Positions 6,711 to 15,603 are shown, counted from the stretch's first letter. The stretch: DNA of 17,185 nucleotides from Butyrivibrio sp. (GCA_024688095.1 JAILEJ010000212.1:1-17185), one strand, 5' to 3'. Numbers and translations are program-made. Notes: generated by a model from the letters alone, not told the origin.

Positions 6711-6805
6711 ATTGCCCTCCTGAATACGCTGTGACCTTAAAATATTCGGGCTGAAAACATACTCATCCCCACCAGAACAAAAACATAAATATTACTTTGA
6801 ATTAA

Positions 6806-7681
6806 TTAAATTCGTTCATCAAAATAGCTTTTATAACCCTCACCAAAAATTTCAGTAGCACTTGTTACTATCATAAATGCTTCCGGATCCTCTTCTCTGA
6901 CAATTTCTTCTGCCATAGGTGATAATCTCTTCTTTATTCCTGCAAGTATAACCTTTTTATCATTACCTGTATAAGCACCCTGTCCATATATATGAGTAGC
7001 GCCTATATCCAATTCTTCAAGAAGTCTCTTCGTAATAATATCCGGACGATCAGATATAATATAAAGAAGCTTGGCTTCATCTCTTCCATATAAAACAAGG
7101 TCCAGTACATATGAAGTAACCATAACAGAAATTAGTGAATATAATGTGACCTTAATATCTTCAAGTACTATACCCGCCATAATAACAATGACAACATCAG
7201 TTATAAAGAAAAGCATTCCTGTTTTTATATGAGGAAATCTTTTTCTTAAAAGCTTAATAATAATATCAGAACCACCAGTTGTAGCCTTCTGCTTAAATAT
7301 CATCCCCATTGAAACAGCCATAAGTGTACCACCAAAGGTAGCTCCAAGTATCATATCATTAACCTGAAACGCCTGACAGTAGTTTGCCAGAAGATCTGTA
7401 AATAAGGAAACCATTGCCGTAGCATAAATGGTAGAAATCGTAAATTTAATTCCAAATTGCCATATTGCAAGTATAAGAACAGGTATATTAAATATCATAA
7501 ACCACATACCTGCACCAATGTTCCATATCTTATTAAGAACAATCGCAATACCCGTAAATCCACCTGGAGCCAGATTATTAGGATCACTCAAAAGGCTCGT
7601 TGCAATTCCATATAACAAAGCTGCAACTGTGATAATTGCAAATTTCTTTATTCGTCTTATAATGACTTTCTTTTCAAACAT
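6806..7681 (-). CDS. YitT-family membrane protein (YitT + DUF2179)
   Basis: This 291-residue integral membrane protein has several hydrophobic segments, among them about 12-30, 56-76, 84-98, 110-130 and 155-200, with the family motif GGFTGIAIVLNK near the first loop and KATTGGSDIIIKLLRK around 130-145. The C-terminal soluble DUF2179 domain (about 205-285) contains LLYIISDRPDIITKRLLEELDIGATHI and GYTGND-like GAYTGNDKKVI. The biochemical function of the family is not established; transport has been proposed. The ATG at 7681 lies two bases after the ilvA stop, so it is translated from the same mRNA. Its own ribosome site is distant (AAGGA about 13 nt upstream), consistent with coupling. Confidence 0.88.
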   Translation of the reverse strand: MFEKKVIIRRIKKFAIITVAALLYGIATSLLSDPNNLAPGGFTGIAIVLNKIWNIGAGMWFMIFNIPVLILAIWQFGIKFTISTIYATAMVSLFTDLLANYCQAFQVNDMILGATFGGTLMAVSMGMIFKQKATTGGSDIIIKLLRKRFPHIKTGMLFFITDVVIVIMAGIVLEDIKVTLYSLISVMVTSYVLDLVLYGRDEAKLLYIISDRPDIITKRLLEELDIGATHIYGQGAYTGNDKKVILAGIKKRLSPMAEEIVREEDPEAFMIVTSATEIFGEGYKSYFDERI

Positions 7682-7683
7682 AC

Positions 7684-8913
7684 TTAAATATTGGTCCTTA
7701 CTACTCTTGGTTTATATCCGTTAGTCTCAAGTGTATTAATAATTGTATCCTTATGTTCACCACCAAAAGCCTCAAGAGTTATTCTAAGTTCAACCGCTGC
7801 ATTTCTATTAATAGAAACAAACTGATTATGCTCAAGCTTTATGACATTACCATTAACCTTTGCAATTACACCAGCTACTCTTTCAAGTTCACCAGGCTTG
7901 TCAGGAAGCAGGACTGAAACAGTAAAGATTCTGTCTCTCATTATTAGTCCCTGCTGAACCACTGATGACATTGTAATTATATCCATATTGCCACCTGATA
8001 AAACACAGGCAATCTTTTTATCTTTAACATCAAGCTGTTTAAGTGCAGCAACACTTAAAAGTCCTGAATTTTCAACTACCATCTTGTGATTTTCAACCAT
8101 ATCAAGGAAACATACAACAAGATCTTCATCCGGAACTGTAATAATATCATCAATATTCTTACTAAGATATGGAAATATTTTCTCTCCCGGAGTCTTAACA
8201 GCTGTACCATCTGCAATAGTATTTACGCTGGGAAGAGTTACAACATGTCCCTGCTTAATGGATTCCTGCATACAATTAGCTCCTGCAGGTTCAACACCAA
8301 TAACCTTGATCTTTGGATTTAAGAGTTTTGCAAGTGTACTGACACCTGTCGCAAGACCGCCACCTCCAATAGGAACAAGAATATAATCTATTGTAGGAAG
8401 TTCTTTGAATATTTCCATCGCAATAGTACCCTGACCTGTTGCTACTTCTAGATCATCAAAGGGATGTACAAATGTATATCCTTTCTCCTTTGCAAGATCA
8501 AGTGCATAATTGCAGGCTTCATCATATACATCACCATGAAGTACAACTTCTGCCCCAAGAGCTTTGGTTCTGTTTACCTTAATAAGAGGTGTGGTAGTTG
8601 GCATTACAATTGTAGCTTTAACATTGTAACATTTAGCAGCATAGGCAACACCCTGAGCATGATTACCCGCAGAAGCTGTAATAAGTCCTTTTGCCCTTTC
8701 TTCATCAGACATAGTCGTAATCTTGTAGTAAGCACCCCTAACCTTATAAGCACCTGTTCTCTGTAAATTTTCAGGTTTTAAATAGACCTTGTTTCCAGTC
8801 TGATTACTCCAGTAATCACTGAATATAAGTTTAGTTTCAAGTGTTACTTTTTTTACATCCTCATAAGCTTCTTCGAATTTCTCAAGTGTTAATGATTTAC
8901 TTTTTTCAGCCAT
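7684..8913 (-). CDS. ilvA: Threonine ammonia-lyase (threonine dehydratase) with C-terminal ACT-like domain
   Basis: This PLP enzyme deaminates threonine to 2-oxobutanoate and ammonia, the first step toward isoleucine or a catabolic route. The 409 residues show the PLP lysine in TGAYKVRGA (Lys57), SAGNHAQG (81-88) and the phosphate-binding glycine loop GGGGLATG (183-190). An ACT-like regulatory domain covers about 333-409 (RIFTVSVLLPDKPGELERVAGVI). The single ACT domain and length resemble the shorter TdcB-like/clostridial IlvA rather than E. coli IlvA with two such domains, so biosynthetic versus catabolic use cannot be settled. The start at 8913 has GAGGAG about 5 nt upstream. It lies 20 nt after ftsY and 2 nt before the YitT gene, so it appears to ride on the rnc-smc-ftsY transcript. 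Confidence 0.94.
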   Translation of the reverse strand: MAEKSKSLTLEKFEEAYEDVKKVTLETKLIFSDYWSNQTGNKVYLKPENLQRTGAYKVRGAYYKITTMSDEERAKGLITASAGNHAQGVAYAAKCYNVKATIVMPTTTPLIKVNRTKALGAEVVLHGDVYDEACNYALDLAKEKGYTFVHPFDDLEVATGQGTIAMEIFKELPTIDYILVPIGGGGLATGVSTLAKLLNPKIKVIGVEPAGANCMQESIKQGHVVTLPSVNTIADGTAVKTPGEKIFPYLSKNIDDIITVPDEDLVVCFLDMVENHKMVVENSGLLSVAALKQLDVKDKKIACVLSGGNMDIITMSSVVQQGLIMRDRIFTVSVLLPDKPGELERVAGVIAKVNGNVIKLEHNQFVSINRNAAVELRITLEAFGGEHKDTIINTLETNGYKPRVVRTNI

Positions 8914-8933
8914 ACTACTCCTCTTTTCTTCTA

Positions 8934-9866
8934 TTAAACTTCCTCAGATTCATTTATAGAAAACAATGCGTTTACAAACTGATCTGAATCAAAACGTTCC
9001 AGATCATCAATCTTCTCCCCGACCCCTATATATTTAACAGGAATATTAAGTTCAGATACAATTGCTACAGCAATTCCACCCTTGGCCGTACCATCAAGCT
9101 TTGTAAGAACTATTCCTGTAAGATCTGCAACTTCACCAAATTCCCTGGCCTGCTGCATTGCATTCTGACCTGTTGTTCCATCAAGAACAATAAAGTTCTC
9201 TCTGCAAATTCCTTCAAGCTCTCTGTCGATGATTCTGTTCATCTTCTTAAGCTCTTCCATAAGATTTTTCTTATTATGAAGTCTTCCAGCAGTATCAACA
9301 AGTAATATATCTGTATCCCTTGATTTAAAAGCATTTACAGCATCATAGATAACGCTGGCAGGGTCAGCACCTTCACGACCGGCAATAAGAGGAACACCTG
9401 CTCTGTCTGCCCATTCACTAAGCTGCTCAGTTGCAGCTGCTCTATAGGTATCAGCAGCTGCAATAAGAACCTTTTTTCCTTCATTTTTGAAAATAGCTGC
9501 AAGCTTACCTACAGAAGTTGTCTTACCAACTCCATTTACACCTATAACAAAAATAACTGTTTTCTTGTTAAGAAAATCATAAGCATTATCTGCAATCTGC
9601 ATCTGCTCTCTGATATCCTGAATAAGAAGCGTCTTACAATCTTTAACCTCTGTAAGATGCATATCCTTAACCTGTTTTCTGAGAGTATCCATTATCTTGC
9701 TTGTAGCATTTACACCGATATCTCCCATAATAAGAGTTTCTTCTATTTCTTCGTAAAAGTCTTCATCAATATTGGATGCACCATAAATAACTGCATCTAT
9801 TCCTTTTACAATATTATCTCTGGTCTTGGTAAGACCCTGTGTGAGTTTTGAAAAAAAACCTGCCAT
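8934..9866 (-). CDS. ftsY: SRP receptor FtsY
   Basis: FtsY is the membrane-associated GTPase that receives Ffh-ribosome complexes and hands them to the Sec translocon. The 310-residue protein is the short form without a long acidic A domain; FFSKLTQGLTKTRDNI (4-19) is the amphipathic membrane-targeting helix leading into the N domain. The GTPase domain has GVNGVGKT (109-116), AADTYRAAA (137-145), DTAGR (191-195) and TKLDGT (255-260). Its start codon overlaps the smc stop by one base (TAATG), so translation is probably coupled. It is the third gene of rnc-smc-ftsY, a common Firmicute arrangement, and ilvA follows after 20 nt. Confidence 0.98.
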   Translation of the reverse strand: MAGFFSKLTQGLTKTRDNIVKGIDAVIYGASNIDEDFYEEIEETLIMGDIGVNATSKIMDTLRKQVKDMHLTEVKDCKTLLIQDIREQMQIADNAYDFLNKKTVIFVIGVNGVGKTTSVGKLAAIFKNEGKKVLIAAADTYRAAATEQLSEWADRAGVPLIAGREGADPASVIYDAVNAFKSRDTDILLVDTAGRLHNKKNLMEELKKMNRIIDRELEGICRENFIVLDGTTGQNAMQQAREFGEVADLTGIVLTKLDGTAKGGIAVAIVSELNIPVKYIGVGEKIDDLERFDSDQFVNALFSINESEEV

Positions 9867-12800
9867 TAATCCGTTAGCTCCTTATCAATAAGGTTAACAC
9901 TTACAAGTGTTGAAACACCTTTTTCCTGCATGGTAATACCATACAATCTATCGGCACTTTCCATTGTACCACGACGGTGAGTTATTACAATAAACTGTGT
10001 GTTGTGAAGCTTGTGCAGATATCCCGCAAATCTTACAACGTTATTTTCATCAAGTGCAGCCTCGATCTCGTCCAGCAGACAGAATGGTGATGGCTTAAGA
10101 TTCTGAATAGCAAACAAAAGAGCTATTGCAGTAAGAGCCTTTTCTCCACCAGATAACATATTCATGTTAACCAGCTTTTTACCTGGTGGCTGAGCATTAA
10201 TTCTTATTCCTGCTTCAAGAATATCTTCATCTTCAACAAGTTCAAGAGTACCTTTACCGCCTCCAAACATTTCCTTAAATACCTTGTCAAACTGAGAATT
10301 GATCTTGTGGAACTGCTCTGCAAACTGCTTTCTCATTGACTCATCAAGCTCTTCAAGAATTTCTCTAAGCTGCTTTTCTGCTTCTATAAGATCGTCATGC
10401 TGAGTCTTAAGCATAGTATATCTTTCCATGAGATTCTTATAATCTTCAATGGCATTAACATTAACATCACCAAGCTTTTTAATAGCATCCTTTAACGCAT
10501 TTATACGTTTTCTCATAGCAGGTGCATCTGTCATTGATTCATCTCTCATAGAACTTGCATCAGAAAGAGTTATCTCATATTCATTCCACATATAATTTAT
10601 ATGAGCATCTATCTGTTCCATACATTTCTCACGTCTGGCATTAAGTCTTGTAACTTCACGTTCAAGGTCGTTCATCTGTGACTGTAGATCTTCAGTTGTA
10701 ACAAAGAATTTCTTCTGAGCTTCGGAAAGCTTTTCTTTCTGCTGTCTCTTTTCTTCAAGTTCTTTACTTACCGCCACCTGAACATTTTCAGAAGTTTCTA
10801 TTGTAGCCTTTATTTCCTCAATCTGCTTCTTTTTAAGTTCAAGATTTTCTTCATTGTTCCTTATAGATTCTACTATCTCATTAAGAGCATTTGTCTCTTC
10901 AGAAATCTCATCTTCGATTCTGTCTATATTCTGCTGCTCAAAATCCTGTCTCTGGGCTATCTTTTCATAATCAATATCCCATTTAGAAGAATTTTCACTC
11001 TCTTTTTCTTCAAGCAGATGCAGTTCTTTTAAGCTATTTTCAAGTTCTGCAACCTCTGCACTACATTTCTTTTCATTTTCCTCTGATTCCTTGAGACTTG
11101 AAAGAGCTTCTTCTTTTTGCTGTTCAACTTCTTTTATCTTGTTCTCGATATCATCGTTTTCAGCTTTAAGATCTGTATAATTACCTTTTTGTTCTTCCTG
11201 CCTCTTCTTTTCATTCTCAACATTAAGACGGGCAGTATTCTGTTCAATAAATTTGTTCTGAAGTGCAACTCTAAGCTCTTCAACTATAACTCTGAGTTCG
11301 TTACGACGAGCTCTTGTATCTTCAATTTCCTTTTGAAGTGTGTCAACAGTCTCCTGATATTTCTTTATATTTGCTTCAAGGTCAGACATTTCTCTACGTC
11401 TTCCAAGAAGATTACTGTTGTTTTTAAAAGCACCACCACTAATAGCACCACCAGGGACAAGAAGTTCACCTTCAAGTGTAACCATTCTTACTGTGTATTT
11501 GAATTTTCTGGCAATCTTTGTTGCATTATCTACATTATCTACAACAACTATTCTTCCAAGCATCGCTTTCGCAACACTTCTATATTTGTCATCTGTTTCA
11601 ACAAGCTCATCCGCCATACCAAGAACGCCTTCTTCTTTGAGCGCATCTGTAGCTTTAAATTCCTGCGGATTATTAATACTTGTTAACGGAAGGAAAGTCG
11701 CACGACCTGATCTGTTCTGCTTCAGGTAGGCAATCATCTTCTTGGCAGTTTCTTCATCATCTGTAACAATATTCTGAATATTACCACCAAGAGCAATTTC
11801 AATGGCTGTTTCGTATTTAGGAGCAGTTTTTATGATATCAGCAACAACACCTATGATACCTTTTACTTCATCCTTTTTCTCCATTACCTTCTTAACAGAG
11901 CCGCCATAACCTTCATATCGTTCCGTAAGATTGGCAAGAGCTTCAAGTTTAGCCTTTTCCTGATGAAGAAGATTCTGAGTCTCACGTAGCTTTTGATCCT
12001 TTCCGGTAATCTTATTTTTCATACCGGCAAGCTCTGTTTCAGAGTCTTTCTGCTTTTTATTCATTTCCGCAATTTCAGATGAAATTCTCTCAAACTCAGC
12101 AGTAAGATTACTTATAGTCTCTTCCTGCTGTGATTCCACTGACCTTGCGCTTACAAGCTTACTTGTAAGTTCAGCTTTTCGAATATTTATCTGTTCTCTC
12201 ATTGTATCAAGAGAACTGAGTTTTGACTTAATTGTTGCTCTGTTGTTCAGGGTTTCAATGATGACATTTTTGTTATCTTCAATTTTTGAATTAATTTCAT
12301 CAATCTGTGAAATAACATTATTCAGCTTATCTTTAGCTTCATTTCTCTTTTCGCTGAGTTCTAAAAGCTCTTTATCAATTCCAGCCTTTTTTTCAAGGAG
12401 TTCTTTTTTCTGCTTCTCTTTTTCTTCTATCTTCTGCTTCTCATCCTTTTCACGGATTTTGAAGTGAGAGTCATTACTTGCAGCTGAATTAATCTGCTCA
12501 TTCAAAATACCAATCTGGCCTTCAAGCTTTTCTCTTTTTAGTGAAGTATCAGTAATCCTTGTTCTGGCTTCATCTATTTCCTGTTCAAGAACTTCAAGCT
12601 GTCCCTGAACCTTATCATATTCTTCCTTTGTACCGGTATATTTTACCTTTACTTCTTCAAGGTTTTCAGTTGCTATATTAAAGTTCTTTTCAGCTTCATC
12701 AAGCTGAGCTTTCTGATTTGCATTTTCGAGAAGAAAAATATTTACATCCAGGTTCTTAAGTTCTTCCCTGTTTTTTAGGTACACCTTCGCTTTTTCTGAT

Positions 12801-13423
12801 TGCTTTTCAAGAGGTCCAATCTGGTTCTCAAGTTCTGATAGAATATCATTTACACGTGTAAGATTCTGTTTCTCTGCCTCAAGCTTCTTAATAGTAGTAT
12901 CCTTACGAAGCTTGAACTTAACAATACCTGCAGCTTCATCAAAAAGCGCACGTCTATCCTCCGGCTTACTTGAAAGTATCTGATCAATCTGACCCTGTCC
13001 GATAATAGAATATCCCTCTTTACCAATACCTGTATCATAAAAAAGCTCATTTATATCTTTGAGCCTGCAAGCACTACCATTTATCATATATTCACTTTCA
13101 CCAGAACGATACAATCTTCTGGATACAGTTACTTCATCATAATCAATAGCAAGGGAATGATCAGAATTATCAAGTGTAATGGCAACATAAGCATAACCAA
13201 GCGGTTTTCTAAGCTCTGTACCTGAGAAAATGACATCCTGCATAGCAGAACCACGGAGCTGTTTTGCTCTCTGCTCACCAAGAACCCATCTTACAGCATC
13301 CGCCACATTACTCTTACCAGAACCATTTGGTCCTACTATACCTGTAATACCATTATGAAAATCGAATTTTATTTTATTTGCAAAAGATTTAAAACCATGA
13401 ACTTCAATACTTTTTAAATACAT
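9866..13423 (-). CDS. smc: Chromosome partition/condensin protein SMC
   Basis: SMC dimers with ScpA and ScpB form the bacterial condensin that organises and segregates chromosomes. The 1185-residue length is normal. Walker A is GPNGSGKS (31-38). A first coiled coil runs from about 170 to 500, the hinge covers about 505-680 (GYGGSVKKVME, ALGGNIQNIV, LVPGGAISGG), and a second coil runs to about 1020. The C-terminal ATPase half has the ABC signature LSGGE (1090-1094), Walker B FCLLDE (1114-1119) and VITHRRGTM for the switch region. Its start overlaps the rnc stop and its stop overlaps the ftsY start, both as TAATG. The long coiled-coil DNA generates many antiparallel open frames that I treat as shadows. 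Confidence 0.98.
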   Translation of the reverse strand: MYLKSIEVHGFKSFANKIKFDFHNGITGIVGPNGSGKSNVADAVRWVLGEQRAKQLRGSAMQDVIFSGTELRKPLGYAYVAITLDNSDHSLAIDYDEVTVSRRLYRSGESEYMINGSACRLKDINELFYDTGIGKEGYSIIGQGQIDQILSSKPEDRRALFDEAAGIVKFKLRKDTTIKKLEAEKQNLTRVNDILSELENQIGPLEKQSEKAKVYLKNREELKNLDVNIFLLENANQKAQLDEAEKNFNIATENLEEVKVKYTGTKEEYDKVQGQLEVLEQEIDEARTRITDTSLKREKLEGQIGILNEQINSAASNDSHFKIREKDEKQKIEEKEKQKKELLEKKAGIDKELLELSEKRNEAKDKLNNVISQIDEINSKIEDNKNVIIETLNNRATIKSKLSSLDTMREQINIRKAELTSKLVSARSVESQQEETISNLTAEFERISSEIAEMNKKQKDSETELAGMKNKITGKDQKLRETQNLLHQEKAKLEALANLTERYEGYGGSVKKVMEKKDEVKGIIGVVADIIKTAPKYETAIEIALGGNIQNIVTDDEETAKKMIAYLKQNRSGRATFLPLTSINNPQEFKATDALKEEGVLGMADELVETDDKYRSVAKAMLGRIVVVDNVDNATKIARKFKYTVRMVTLEGELLVPGGAISGGAFKNNSNLLGRRREMSDLEANIKKYQETVDTLQKEIEDTRARRNELRVIVEELRVALQNKFIEQNTARLNVENEKKRQEEQKGNYTDLKAENDDIENKIKEVEQQKEEALSSLKESEENEKKCSAEVAELENSLKELHLLEEKESENSSKWDIDYEKIAQRQDFEQQNIDRIEDEISEETNALNEIVESIRNNEENLELKKKQIEEIKATIETSENVQVAVSKELEEKRQQKEKLSEAQKKFFVTTEDLQSQMNDLEREVTRLNARREKCMEQIDAHINYMWNEYEITLSDASSMRDESMTDAPAMRKRINALKDAIKKLGDVNVNAIEDYKNLMERYTMLKTQHDDLIEAEKQLREILEELDESMRKQFAEQFHKINSQFDKVFKEMFGGGKGTLELVEDEDILEAGIRINAQPPGKKLVNMNMLSGGEKALTAIALLFAIQNLKPSPFCLLDEIEAALDENNVVRFAGYLHKLHNTQFIVITHRRGTMESADRLYGITMQEKGVSTLVSVNLIDKELTD

Positions 13424-14118
13424 TATTTATTATTCTTAATCACAAGAATCGCCTCATAAGCTGCTTTTTGTTCTGCAGCTTTTTTAGTCTTTCCTGCTCC
13501 CTCTCCAAATTTCTCTTTTCCAATATAAACTACGGACTCAAATATTTTATCATGTTCAGGCCCTTTTTCGCCACAGATTTCGTATCTAATATCCCCAAGA
13601 CTCTTACTCTGAACAATTTCCTGTAATACCGACTTACTATCGTAAAAAATCTGTTTATTTTCAAGATCATTCAAAATGAACTTATTGATATGTCTTGTAG
13701 CTTCTTCAATACCGCTATCAAGATAAATCGCACCAATAACAGCTTCCATTACATCTGAAATAATTGAATCCTTATGTCTTCCTCCAGTAGCCTCTTCTCC
13801 CTTTCCAAGCTGAATATACTGTGAAAGTCCTATATCACCTGCGCAATAAGCAAGAGCTGCTTCACAAACCATAGATGCTCGTATCTTTGTAAGCTCTCCT
13901 TCTTTTTTATCGGGATATTTATTATATAGATAAGTACTTGAAACCATCTCAAGAATTGAATCTCCAAGGAATTCAATTCTTTCATAGTCTTTAGTTTTAT
14001 TGATTTTCTGTTCATTGGCATATGAACTATGTGTAAGCGCCTGCTTTAAAAAGGCCTTATTCTTAAAAGTGTAGCCAATAACTTCTTCAAATTTAGAAAT
14101 ATCTGATTCAGTAAGCAT
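13423..14118 (-). CDS. rnc: Ribonuclease III
   Basis: RNase III cleaves double-stranded RNA, matures rRNA precursors and controls mRNAs. The 231-residue protein has the endonuclease signature ERIEFLGDS (46-54, with Glu49 and Asp53) and the second acidic pair Asp122 and Glu125 in SDVMEAVIGAIYLD. A C-terminal dsRNA-binding domain covers about 158-230 (LQEIVQSKSLGDIRYEI to GKTKKAAEQKAA). The ATG at 14118 is chosen because AAAGGAG lies 8 nt upstream and the family starts there; the frame stays open to 14250 but that part is leader. A highly structured leader precedes it, interesting because RNase III genes in some bacteria are autoregulated by cleavage of their own leader. Confidence 0.97.
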   Translation of the reverse strand: MLTESDISKFEEVIGYTFKNKAFLKQALTHSSYANEQKINKTKDYERIEFLGDSILEMVSSTYLYNKYPDKKEGELTKIRASMVCEAALAYCAGDIGLSQYIQLGKGEEATGGRHKDSIISDVMEAVIGAIYLDSGIEEATRHINKFILNDLENKQIFYDSKSVLQEIVQSKSLGDIRYEICGEKGPEHDKIFESVVYIGKEKFGEGAGKTKKAAEQKAAYEAILVIKNNK

Positions 14119-14143
14119 TTCCCATACTCCTTTCAAATACTCC

Positions 14144-14236
14144 TTTGCGTAAACGCAAGATAAACAAAATATTTTTAATACTTTTGTTCCAAAAATGATA
14201 CATGTATCACCAGATACAATATTGTATTTACGCAAA
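14144..14236 (-). promoter_or_regulatory. Structured, palindrome-rich leader upstream of rnc (candidate regulatory RNA or operator cluster)
   Basis: A 10-bp inverted repeat (TTTACGCAAA at 14227-14236 and TTTGCGTAAA at 14144-14153) encloses several smaller ones. These are a perfect 14-bp palindrome ATACAATATTGTAT (14214-14227), another, TGATACATGTATCA (14196-14209), a TGTATC-4 nt-GATACA stem (14203-14218), and an A/T hairpin of about 11 bp at 14163-14188. The element ends at a GCAAAGGAG sequence just before the rnc ribosome site. In RNA these could form one stem closing off inner hairpins; in DNA the GATAC repeats could bind a dimeric regulator. No good promoter was identified within it. Confidence 0.45.
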
Positions 14237-14243
14237 GAAATAC

Positions 14244-14269
14244 GAGACAAGGCCTAAAAGCCTTGCCTC
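14244..14269 (-). terminator. Intrinsic terminator after acpP
   Basis: On the minus strand GAGGCAAGGC and GCCTTGTCTC pair over 10 positions, including one G-U, around a 6-nt loop, and are followed by GTATTTCTTT. The same sequence on the plus strand would have an A-C mismatch, so the element is built for minus-strand RNA. It lies 26 nt after the acpP stop and separates plsX-acpP from rnc-smc-ftsY. Confidence 0.7.
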
Positions 14270-14294
14270 ATAATATTCATTATACATGTAAAAA

Positions 14295-14531
14295 TCAGTT
14301 ATCGTTAATTGCAGCCTTTAAAAGTTCAACTGCTTCACCAACAGTAGTTATCTTTTCAGCTTTTTCTGCATCGATTTTTACATCGAACTCATCTTCAATT
14401 CCCATAATTATCTGAAATACATCAAGTGAATCAGCACCAAGATCATCTGTAAATGTGGTATCTGGTGTAATCTCATTTGTATCAACGCCTAAAACGTTTG
14501 CGATAACTTCTTTTAACTTTTCAAATTCCAT
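14295..14531 (-). CDS. acpP: Acyl carrier protein
   Basis: ACP carries growing acyl chains as thioesters on a 4'-phosphopantetheine arm in type II fatty acid synthesis. The 78-residue acidic protein has the attachment motif LGADSLD with Ser35, and the usual four-helix ACP pattern (EFEKLKEVIANVLGVD, then IEDEFDVKIDAEKAEKI). The ATG at 14531 has a modest AGGG/AAGG site upstream. It follows plsX by 22 nt, so the pair links acyl-ACP production with its use in phospholipid synthesis. Confidence 0.97.
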   Translation of the reverse strand: MEFEKLKEVIANVLGVDTNEITPDTTFTDDLGADSLDVFQIIMGIEDEFDVKIDAEKAEKITTVGEAVELLKAAINDN

Positions 14532-14553
14532 AGCTTTCCCTACCTTATTACTT

Positions 14554-15552
14554 TTATTCTGATATAAGATTTTCTCTTATTTTCTCACTAATATTTGCTT
14601 CTGTAAATGCTACACATTGCAAAATAGAATTTTTGACCTCAACTGCCTCTGCACTACCATGTGTCTTAACCACAAGACCTTTAAGTCCAAGTAGTGGTGC
14701 TCCACCATACTGCTTAATATCAAATTTCTTCAAACTCTTTTTAAGTGATGGAAGTGCCAGTGCCGCACCAATTGTACTAAGTATATTAGCCTTAAAGCCT
14801 TTCTTTAAAACAGAAAGCATTGCCTTTGCAGTACCTTCATACATCTTAAGAGCTATATTTCCAGCAAAAGCCTCACATACAACAACATCAGCAACTCCAG
14901 CAGGAAGATCTCTTGCCTCAACGCTGCCAACAAAATTGATATCAGGACAATTCTTCAGAAGAGGGAATGTCTCTTTAACAAGTGCATTACCCTTTTCTTC
15001 TTCAGCGCCTATATTAAGGATACCAACCTTTGGATTCTTGATATTCATAATATTTTCCATATAAATAGAACCCATCTTTGCAAACTGAACAAGGTGATGA
15101 GCCTTAGCATCTACATTTGCTCCACAATCAATAAGAAGAGATGCACCATTAAGAGTAGGTATTACAGGAGCAAGAGGAGCTCTGTCAACACCCTTAACTC
15201 TTCCTACAATTACCTGTCCTCCTACAAGAGTTGCACCTGTACTACCGGCAGAAACAAATGCATCGCATTCACCATGATTAACAAGATACATACCCTTAAC
15301 AATAGAAGAATCCTTCTTGGTTCTAATAGCCATAACTGGAGGTTCAGCCATCTCTATAACCTCAGTAGCGTTTACCACCTGAACTCTTTCCTTATCATAG
15401 GTCAAGCCTGATAAAGCACCATTTACATCATCTTCCCTTCCAACAAGGAAAACTTTCAGATTGCTACATTCATTTACTGCATCAATTGCACCTTTTACAA
15501 TTTCAAGAGGAGCATTATCTCCTCCCATAGCATCAACTGCTACTTTAACCAT
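14554..15552 (-). CDS. plsX: Acyl-ACP:phosphate acyltransferase PlsX
   Basis: PlsX converts acyl-ACP to acyl-phosphate, which PlsY uses to acylate glycerol-3-phosphate, the first step of phospholipid synthesis in most Gram-positive bacteria. The protein opens with the family sequence VKVAVDAMGGDNAP, followed by GCDAFVSAGSTGA-type DAFVSAGSTGA, LIDCGANVD, GILNIGAEEEKGN and VCEAFAGNIALK. The ATG at 15552 matches the usual family start (332 residues). However, the only good ribosome site (GGAGG) is 21 nt before it, and GTG codons at 15561 and 15570 lie 12 and 3 nt from that site, so the true start may be one of the GTGs (335 or 338 residues). A terminator and probable own promoter precede the gene. 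Confidence 0.95.
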   Translation of the reverse strand: MVKVAVDAMGGDNAPLEIVKGAIDAVNECSNLKVFLVGREDDVNGALSGLTYDKERVQVVNATEVIEMAEPPVMAIRTKKDSSIVKGMYLVNHGECDAFVSAGSTGATLVGGQVIVGRVKGVDRAPLAPVIPTLNGASLLIDCGANVDAKAHHLVQFAKMGSIYMENIMNIKNPKVGILNIGAEEEKGNALVKETFPLLKNCPDINFVGSVEARDLPAGVADVVVCEAFAGNIALKMYEGTAKAMLSVLKKGFKANILSTIGAALALPSLKKSLKKFDIKQYGGAPLLGLKGLVVKTHGSAEAVEVKNSILQCVAFTEANISEKIRENLISE

Positions 15553-15603
15553 TTCAGCCACTTTTAGCACTTTCCTCCACTAATAATTTTTCGCACCTTT
15601 AAT

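Noticed and set aside
6735..6790. Short overlapping leader peptides upstream of GH25 (minus strand)
   Set aside because: They are under 10 codons with poorly spaced ribosome sites; chance frames are expected at this length.
11117..11729. Long plus-strand open frames inside smc
   Set aside because: They lie antisense to a clear SMC coding sequence, have low-complexity Phe/Ser/Leu composition and no ribosome site.
14119..14250. N-terminal extension of RNase III to 14250
   Set aside because: The extra 44 residues have no family similarity, overlap the palindromic leader, and the ATG at 14118 has the correct ribosome site.
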